From the NCBI GenBank assembly GCA_020850375.1, contig JADZET010000479.1, positions 1 to 26,854 of the forward strand: a stretch of DNA of 26,854 nt, written 5' to 3'. Both the position numbers and the translations under genes were made by a program. Origin of the DNA: Phycisphaeraceae bacterium. Lineage in GTDB: Bacteria > Planctomycetota > Phycisphaerae > Phycisphaerales > Phycisphaeraceae. The notes under the pieces were generated by a model. The model saw only the letters and a program-made list of their open reading frames with translations. It had not been told where the DNA came from and searched no databases. This document shows positions 22,496 to 26,854 of this stretch, in pieces (the stretch's first letter is position 1; each line of letters opens with the position of its first letter).

Positions 22496-24075
22496 GCCAC
22501 AGCCTCCAGTTCCTCAGCCAACGCCTTGATCCCGGTCGGCCGGAAGGTGATCGCCAGCGAGCCGGCGGCACCGTCGTAGGTGACGTTCTCGACCAGCAGG
22601 TGCAGCACCCTCGCTTGCTCACCGGGCGACAGCGAATCCCACACCGGGTCGAAGAGGGACAGTGCCCGGGCCAGCTCGGCCTCATCAACGATCTTCTCGC
22701 TCAGCGCGATGATCTGCTCCCGAACCTCCGTGGCTCGCTGCTCGGCCACGCGGATGCGATCCTGAAGGTCCGCCAGCCGTGCCGCTGCCCCTCCGGATCC
22801 GTTTGTTGAGAAGCCGGGTTCATCAATCAGTCGGCGCACCTCCGCGCCGTGCTGCGCCAGTTCGCGTTCCAGGCGACGGCGTTCGACCTGGAGCGCTTCT
22901 AGCCCGGCCTGGCTCTGCTTCCGCGCCTGTGCCAACGTGGCCGCGAGCACCGCGTCGTCCTTGCCGATGACCTTGATCCGCTCGACCACGAACCGCTCGA
23001 TCTCAGCCGCCGGCACGGATTTGGTCGGGCAGCTTCCCCAGCCGCGTTTTTGGGCGTGGATGCACACGTAATACCGGTAGCGCCGGTTGCCCTTGGAGGT
23101 GTAGGTGTGCATCATGCCGCAGCCGCACGGGCCGCAACGGAGCAGACCCTTGAGCAGCGCGCCGTACTTGTTCCGCACCAGCCCCGAGTTAGCCCCGCCG
23201 CTGCGGCCGTTGTGACGGAGGACGTCCTGTACGCGGTGCCAGAGCGTCTCGCTGACGATGCCCGGGTGCTCGCCCTCGTAGATGTCCTGGCGGTAGCGGA
23301 CCTTGCCGATGTAGAGCACGCTGGTCAGCAGCCGGTAGAGCGAGTCCTTGGCGAACCGCTTGCCGCCGCGCGTCTGGCCTTTCTTCGTGACCCACGCCTT
23401 CGTCCGCCAGCCGCGCCGGTCGATCTCCCGCAGTGTGGGCAGCAACGCCCGATGTTGCAGGTACAGCTCGTAGATCTGCCGAACCTGGGCTGCCTCCTCC
23501 TCGTTGACGGTCACGCGCCCGCCCTGGGCGTTCGAGGCGATGTCGAACCCAAGGATCGGCCGGCCGCCGACCCACTTGCCCTTCTTGCGCGCCGCCGCGA
23601 TCTTGTCCCGCGTCCGCTCGGAAATGATCTCCCGCTCGAACTGGGCGAAGCTCAGCAGCACGTTGAGCATCAGCCGGCCCATCGACGTGCTGGTGTTGAA
23701 CTGCTGCGTGACCGAGACGAACGAGACCTTGTTCCGGTCCAGCACGTCCATGATCTTCGAGAAGTCGATCAGCGAGCGGCTGAGCCGGTCCACCTTGTAG
23801 ACCACGATGCAATCGACCTTGCCGCCGTCGATGTCCGCCAGCAGTCGTTGGAGCGCCGGGCGGTCCATGTTCCCGCCGGTGAACCCGCCGTCGTCGTACC
23901 GCGTGGGCAGGCACGTCCAACCCTCATGCTTCTGGCTCGCAATGTACGACTCCGCCGCCTCGCGCTGGGCGTCGAGCGAGTTGAACTCCTGCTCGAGCCC
24001 CTCCTCGGTGCTCTTGCGGGTGTAGACGGCACACCGCAGCGTTGCGACGCGCGTTTTTTCAATCGTTCGCTTCAT
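22489..24075 (-). CDS. Large serine recombinase (integrase)
   Basis: A 528-residue site-specific recombinase. The N-terminal resolvase domain has the catalytic Ser22 in AVYTRKSTEEG, followed by SLDAQREAAESYI, YDDGGFTGGNMDRPALQRLL, VYKVDRLSRSLIDF and FERExISERTRDKIA-type motifs. The recombinase domain includes ILGFDIA and the region LYRLLTSVLYIGKVRYRQ; a zinc ribbon follows (CGPCGCGMMHTYTSKGNRRY ... CIHAQKRGWGSC), then a coiled coil (LAQARKQSQAGLEALQVERR through AEQRATEVREQIIALSEKIV). It would integrate and excise the element between short att sites. Its start overlaps the DUF2924 stop by 17 bases and its end overlaps the HTH gene, so all are co-expressed. Confidence 0.96.
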   Translation of the reverse strand: MKRTIEKTRVATLRCAVYTRKSTEEGLEQEFNSLDAQREAAESYIASQKHEGWTCLPTRYDDGGFTGGNMDRPALQRLLADIDGGKVDCIVVYKVDRLSRSLIDFSKIMDVLDRNKVSFVSVTQQFNTSTSMGRLMLNVLLSFAQFEREIISERTRDKIAAARKKGKWVGGRPILGFDIASNAQGGRVTVNEEEAAQVRQIYELYLQHRALLPTLREIDRRGWRTKAWVTKKGQTRGGKRFAKDSLYRLLTSVLYIGKVRYRQDIYEGEHPGIVSETLWHRVQDVLRHNGRSGGANSGLVRNKYGALLKGLLRCGPCGCGMMHTYTSKGNRRYRYYVCIHAQKRGWGSCPTKSVPAAEIERFVVERIKVIGKDDAVLAATLAQARKQSQAGLEALQVERRRLERELAQHGAEVRRLIDEPGFSTNGSGGAAARLADLQDRIRVAEQRATEVREQIIALSEKIVDEAELARALSLFDPVWDSLSPGEQARVLHLLVENVTYDGAAGSLAITFRPTGIKALAEELEAVAC

Positions 24076-24622
24076 TCGTCACAGCGTCCTTAGCCTTGGC
24101 CCTCCGTGGGGCCGAGGTTAGTCCGAAGAAGTAATTGCCGCTCCAGTGCGAACCGGTGACGGCCTTGGCCACTGCCGACAGGCTGGCGTAGACCTCCCCC
24201 TCAAGCATGAATCCCTTGCCAGCGTCCAGCACGGTGACATGGATCTCCCGCCCCTTGTACTGCCGGCTCAGAATCGTGCCAGGCATCAGTTCGCCCGCCC
24301 GCCCCCGGAAATCCGCCTTGGCCATCCTGGTCCGTGAAGTCGGCGCTGACCCAAGCGGGTTCAACGGATCCCTGGGGTGACGAATTCGCAGGTCGGCATC
24401 GTTGGCCAACTCCTCAGCCCGCGCCCGCAGTCGCCTCGCCCGCTCGACCAGGTCGCCCTCAGCGTTGGCCTGTACCCGCCAGGCGATCCGCTTCCAGAGC
24501 CAGTCCTTGTTGCCGGACCGCGTCGTTTCGCCAAACACCTCGACGTAGCGGCCGCGCAACTCCTTGACCGTCATCCGCTTCAGCGCAGCCACCTCTCGGG
24601 TGACGTTCAATTGTTCCGCCAT
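24059..24622 (-). CDS. DUF2924 family protein
   Basis: A 187-residue protein from ATG 24622 with GGAGGATGCC upstream. The N-terminal half (LKRMTVKELRGRYVEVFGET, NKDWLWKRIAWRVQANAEGD) and the C-terminal half (GTILSRQYKGREIHVTVLDA, ASLSAVAKAVTGSHWSGNYF, FGL) are the DUF2924 signature; the second half resembles small DNA-binding domains of the RAMA type. The family is regularly encoded next to serine recombinases and probably helps them, but the function is not established. It overlaps the recombinase gene by 17 bases. Confidence 0.9.
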   Translation of the reverse strand: MAEQLNVTREVAALKRMTVKELRGRYVEVFGETTRSGNKDWLWKRIAWRVQANAEGDLVERARRLRARAEELANDADLRIRHPRDPLNPLGSAPTSRTRMAKADFRGRAGELMPGTILSRQYKGREIHVTVLDAGKGFMLEGEVYASLSAVAKAVTGSHWSGNYFFGLTSAPRRAKAKDAVTNEAND

Positions 24623-24662
24623 GGCATCCTCCGGTCTTACGGTCTCTGGCCGTCAACGCAAG

Positions 24663-24857
24663 TCACACAGGGCCAAGGATTTCGGAAGATGGCAAGGGCG
24701 GTTTTGTGGGGTTTTTCGAACCGTCCGCTCTCTCGGATGTGGCCGGCGGCAGGCAGCCGGTGCGGCATTTGAGGCGAAGGAATCCGGTGGCGAGGAGAGC
24801 GGCGATCTCGTCCAGACGCTGGTCGATGGACATGGCGGCGGGGTCGTTGCGGTTCAT
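24663..24857 (-). CDS. Small protein at the head of the recombinase operon
   Basis: From ATG 24857 (GAGGTG upstream) the product has 64 residues: MNRNDPAAMSIDQRLDEIAA, LLATGFLRLKCRTGCLP, then a Ser/Pro-rich tail. I have the impression that nearly the same sequence recurs in front of DUF2924/recombinase genes in other bacteria, so it is a regular part of this module; function unknown. It lies 40 bases before the DUF2924 gene. Confidence 0.65.
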   Translation of the reverse strand: MNRNDPAAMSIDQRLDEIAALLATGFLRLKCRTGCLPPATSERADGSKNPTKPPLPSSEILGPV

Positions 24858-24870
24858 GGATGCACCTCGA

Positions 24871-24960
24871 TCAGGTGCCCACAACGACCTCCGCTTCGCG
24901 GCCGGTGAGTTGTCTGGCGGTGGCAGTTCGACGCTGCGCGTTAACAGCGTCTTCCTCCAC
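24871..24960 (-). CDS. Possible 29-residue leader frame before the recombinase operon
   Basis: GTG 24960 opens VEEDAVNAQRRTATARQLTG and ends GREAEVVVGT at TGA 24871 to 24873, directly before the ribosome site of the 64-aa gene. No clear Shine-Dalgarno. It starts inside the second copy of the 20-base repeat. Support is position only. Confidence 0.2.
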   Translation of the reverse strand: MEEDAVNAQRRTATARQLTGREAEVVVGT

Positions 24961-24972
24961 TACCTACCGCCG
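24953..24972 (-). repeat. 20-base dispersed repeat, copy 2
   Basis: TCCTCCACTACCTACCGCCG, identical to 17500 to 17519 at 19 of 20 positions and in the same orientation relative to minus-strand genes. It lies upstream of the recombinase operon, 96 bases before the 64-aa gene. Confidence 0.55.
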
Positions 24973-25085
24973 AAGAACGGCAGGTGTCCCAGGGGCTGTC
25001 ATGACTTCTCGCTGGACGCTCCTTTGGATTCGCGGTCAAATGGGGCAAACGGCGTTGTTGGCGACTTGCGTAGGAGGCCCGTTGC

Positions 25086-26081
25086 ATGGCGAAATCCCCT
25101 CGTGTCAGACGCGCTTTCTCGGTATCCGGAGAACTGCTAACGAAATCCCGTGAGGCGGCTCTGGCGGCGGTGCAGATCTTCAACAGCCCGCTGATCACGT
25201 TCAAGTCTGAGATATTCATCGTTCTGATGAACATCGCATGGACCTACCTCCTTCATGCTCATTTCCGCAAGCAAGGTGTCGAGTACCGCTACTACAAGCA
25301 GGGGGCAAAGAGGCGGGTCTACGACAAGACGACCTCACGGGCGCACAAACACTGGGAACTGGAGCGTTGCCTAAATGACAAGCAGTCGCCTGTGGACATG
25401 GACACTGCCAATAACCTTCGATTCTTGATTGGCATCCGTCACGAGATCGAACACCAGATGACATCAAGGCTTGATTCATCGCTCAGCGCGAAGTTTCAGG
25501 CGTGCTGCCTGAATTACAACGAGTACGTCAAGAAGCTCTTCAGCATGAAGCACGGGATAGACAAGCACTTGGCGTTCAGTCTGCAGTTCTCCTCCATCTC
25601 GCGAGAGCAAGCCGCAACGCTTCCGTCGCCGTCAAAGATGCCATCCCACATCAAGGCATTCGTTGACGGGTTCGAAGGGAACCTGTCCGACGACGAGTTC
25701 AACAGTCCGCGATTTGCTTATCGCGTGCTGTTCGTCGCCAAGACAGCGAATCGGAAAGGCCAGGCTGATGAGGTGATCGAGTTCGTGAAGGCTGAATCTC
25801 CGTTGGCTCAGGATGTGAACAAGGCGTACACGGTGATCAAGGAGACTGAACGGCCAAAGCATCTTCCGAGCAACATCGTGAAGCTGATGAAGCAGGAGGG
25901 CTTCACCCGGTTCACAATGCAATCACACACCGATCTCTGGAAGCAGATGGACGCCAAGAATCCGTCGAAGGGCTTCGGCGTGGCGATCCAGAAGGCCTGG
26001 TACTGGTACGACAATTGGGTGGATCAGGTCAGGCAGCATTGCCGTGAGAATGCCGCTCGGTATGGGGCGGCTCAGTCGTAG
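25086..26081 (+). CDS. DUF3644-like protein, HEPN-type RNase candidate
   Basis: A 331-residue protein from ATG 25086 with TAGGAGG 9 bases upstream. The N-terminal region (SREAALAAVQIFNSPLITFK, SEIFIVLMNIAWTYLLHAHF, VEYRYYKQG) and FLIGIRHEIEHQM match the DUF3644 family as I know it. Arg118-His-Glu-Ile-Glu-His123 fits the Rx4-6H motif of HEPN ribonucleases, which act in toxin-antitoxin and abortive-infection systems. The C-terminal half (EVIEFVKAESPLAQDVNKAY, MKQEGFTRFTMQSHTDLWKQ, GFGVAIQKAWYWYDNWVDQV) looks like a separate DNA- or partner-binding domain. GC content is visibly lower than in the phage genes. With the next gene it forms a likely two-gene cassette at the right end of the element. 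Confidence 0.8.
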   Translation: MAKSPRVRRAFSVSGELLTKSREAALAAVQIFNSPLITFKSEIFIVLMNIAWTYLLHAHFRKQGVEYRYYKQGAKRRVYDKTTSRAHKHWELERCLNDKQSPVDMDTANNLRFLIGIRHEIEHQMTSRLDSSLSAKFQACCLNYNEYVKKLFSMKHGIDKHLAFSLQFSSISREQAATLPSPSKMPSHIKAFVDGFEGNLSDDEFNSPRFAYRVLFVAKTANRKGQADEVIEFVKAESPLAQDVNKAYTVIKETERPKHLPSNIVKLMKQEGFTRFTMQSHTDLWKQMDAKNPSKGFGVAIQKAWYWYDNWVDQVRQHCRENAARYGAAQS

Positions 26082-26095
26082 CGCGAGGACCGGAC

Positions 26096-26419
26096 ATGGC
26101 CAAACGCAAGAAGCGAGCACAGAAGGCTCGGTCAACGGACTTCGATGAACGGCCGGAGGCCGACTGGGAGCCCAGGCCGTCGTTGGAAGCCGAATGGATC
26201 ACCGAGGACCTAATCGCGCGGACGCGGAAGGTCTGGTCCGACTACTTGGGGAGGGACGTGCCGCCCGAGGAGGCGACCGAGATACTGCTTAACGTCCACA
26301 TGATCGCCGACACGTTCCACCAAGCCGCCATCGAGGCAGCAGAGGAACGCAGACGAGAGGCCGAGGTGAGCAAGGTGGCGGACGCTGATCCGCTGGCCGG
26401 GTGGTGCCCGGAGATCTGA
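26096..26419 (+). CDS. Small acidic protein following the DUF3644-like gene
   Basis: A 107-residue protein from ATG 26096 with GAGGACC upstream, 14 bases after the stop of the DUF3644-like gene and on the same strand. A basic N-terminus (MAKRKKRAQKARSTDFDERP) is followed by an acidic helical body: ITEDLIARTRKVWSDYLGRD, PPEEATEILLNVHMIADTFH, then EAAEERRREAEVSKVAD. No family recognised with confidence, though similar small proteins seem to occur near recombinases. It could be an antitoxin-like partner or an unrelated element gene. Confidence 0.65.
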   Translation: MAKRKKRAQKARSTDFDERPEADWEPRPSLEAEWITEDLIARTRKVWSDYLGRDVPPEEATEILLNVHMIADTFHQAAIEAAEERRREAEVSKVADADPLAGWCPEI

Positions 26420-26689
26420 AACGGCAACGCTTGCACCAGAGAGTTCGAAATCTCCATTCGGGGTGCGAACGCAACTCGCCTGTTAACTAACTGGCGATGT
26501 TAACGCGATAGCGCGAGAGTTTGAGACGCCCCGCGAAGGCCGCCGATCCCAACCCGGTAGGTTGCAGTCGAACCCCGAACGCAACGGCGACGAACCGATA
26601 GCGCCGCCAACCTCGGCGGGATCGTTGTAACGCTTTGCGGGCAACGGGTTAGAGCGACGGCGGCTTGGCTCCGTAGCGGGTCGCACCTG
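26420..26689. other. Gene-free stretch between the right-end cassette and tRNA-Asn
   Basis: No convincing gene on either strand. It contains three GTTAAC sites (near 26482, 26499 and 26689), the 10-mer CGAACGCAAC twice (26467 and 26577) and several short inverted GC repeats. It is the expected place for an attachment site, but no duplicated core can be identified within this window. Confidence 0.4.
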
Positions 26690-26727
26690 TTAACGAAAAC
26701 GGGCCCTCTCTTTCGAGAGAACCCGTT
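26690..26727 (-). terminator. Intrinsic terminator of the tRNA-Asn gene
   Basis: On the minus strand AACGGG-TT-CTCTC-GAAA-GAGAG-GG-CCCGTT is followed by TTCGTT: outer stem at 26698 to 26703 with 26722 to 26727, inner stem 26706 to 26710 with 26715 to 26719, GAAA loop. It begins 3 bases after the tRNA 3' end. Confidence 0.8.
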
Positions 26728-26730
26728 AAG

Positions 26731-26803
26731 CTCCCCGACCTGGACTCGAACCAGGAACCTAGCGATTAACAGTCGCTCGCTCTACCAATTGAGCTATCGG
26801 GGA
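26731..26803 (-). tRNA. tRNA-Asn (GTT)
   Basis: Complete cloverleaf on the minus strand: acceptor TCCCCGA/TCGGGGA with discriminator G, D-arm GCTC/GAGC, anticodon loop CTGTTAA with anticodon GTT, T-arm CCTGG/CCAGG with loop TTCGAGT. CCA not encoded. Its own terminator follows at once. It looks like a host gene just outside the element; tRNA genes often flank integrated elements. Confidence 0.95.
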
Positions 26804-26854
26804 ATCAATTGGTCTGCCGCAGCCTCCAGAGAAGCCTGCGGGAGGGAATAAGCA

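Noticed and set aside
26480..26700. Integron-type attC sites from the GTTAAC repeats
   Set aside because: GTTAAC does not fit the GTTRRRY core and no paired R-site with an imperfect stem can be drawn.
26420..26803. tRNA-Asn as the attachment site of the element
   Set aside because: No second copy of the tRNA 3' end is in the window, and large serine recombinases use short sites that need not be in tRNA genes. Left open because the other end is not seen.
1..26854. CRISPR array, rRNA genes or insertion sequences
   Set aside because: No regularly spaced repeats, no rRNA sequence, and no transposase gene or terminal inverted repeat pair was found; the only recombinase is the large serine type.

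Overview
This window looks like most of a temperate tailed phage (prophage or closely related integrated element) in a high-GC bacterium, most probably a planctomycete. Pointers to that group are a HARE-HTH protein, a DUF2924 / large serine recombinase / HTH trio, and small proteins whose sequence style I associate with planctomycete genomes. The taxonomic call is inference; no rRNA or ribosomal marker is present. Nearly all genes lie on the minus strand, so the element reads from right to left.

Right end (26.8 to 21.5 kb): a host-type tRNA-Asn(GTT) with its own terminator, about 270 bases without genes, a plus-strand pair (DUF3644-like HEPN candidate plus a small acidic protein), then a minus-strand integration module: a 64-aa protein, DUF2924 protein, large serine recombinase and an HTH protein, each overlapping or close to the next. 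A decayed second copy of the HTH gene lies further left.

Cargo (21.3 to 18.8 kb): two overlapping genes with no family I recognise (438 aa and about 395 aa, the latter with a Cys4 zinc-binding arrangement), preceded by a leader with three tandem hairpins. It sits where phages and integrative elements carry accessory and defence genes, and is the best candidate here for an undescribed system.

Early / replication region (18.6 to 8.95 kb): a 107-aa protein whose ribosome binding site is partly inside a large hairpin, a sigma-70-type sigma factor, a 99-aa protein, a PD-(D/E)XK exonuclease, a Sak4-like AAA ATPase, a DUF669 protein, a small protein, an SF2 DEAH helicase ending in the SSB-type tail DDDIPF, a primase-polymerase/ATPase, a repeat-rich gap with origin-like character, and a ParB-domain/beta-class DNA methyltransferase.

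Plus-strand insert (5.77 to 8.95 kb): three small proteins including HARE-HTH, a four-helix membrane protein, and a Fic protein with a C-terminal winged helix preceded by palindromic operators.

Packaging and head region (5.64 kb to the left edge): small terminase, large terminase (GpA type) with a duplicated N-terminal DNA-binding domain, a zinc ribbon, an initiator-type tRNA-Met, a gpW-like head-tail adaptor, a lambda-type portal and a prohead protease that runs off the window. The combination GpA terminase / gpW / Phage_portal_2 portal / protease is the lambda-type packaging order. Tail and lysis genes must lie beyond the left edge.
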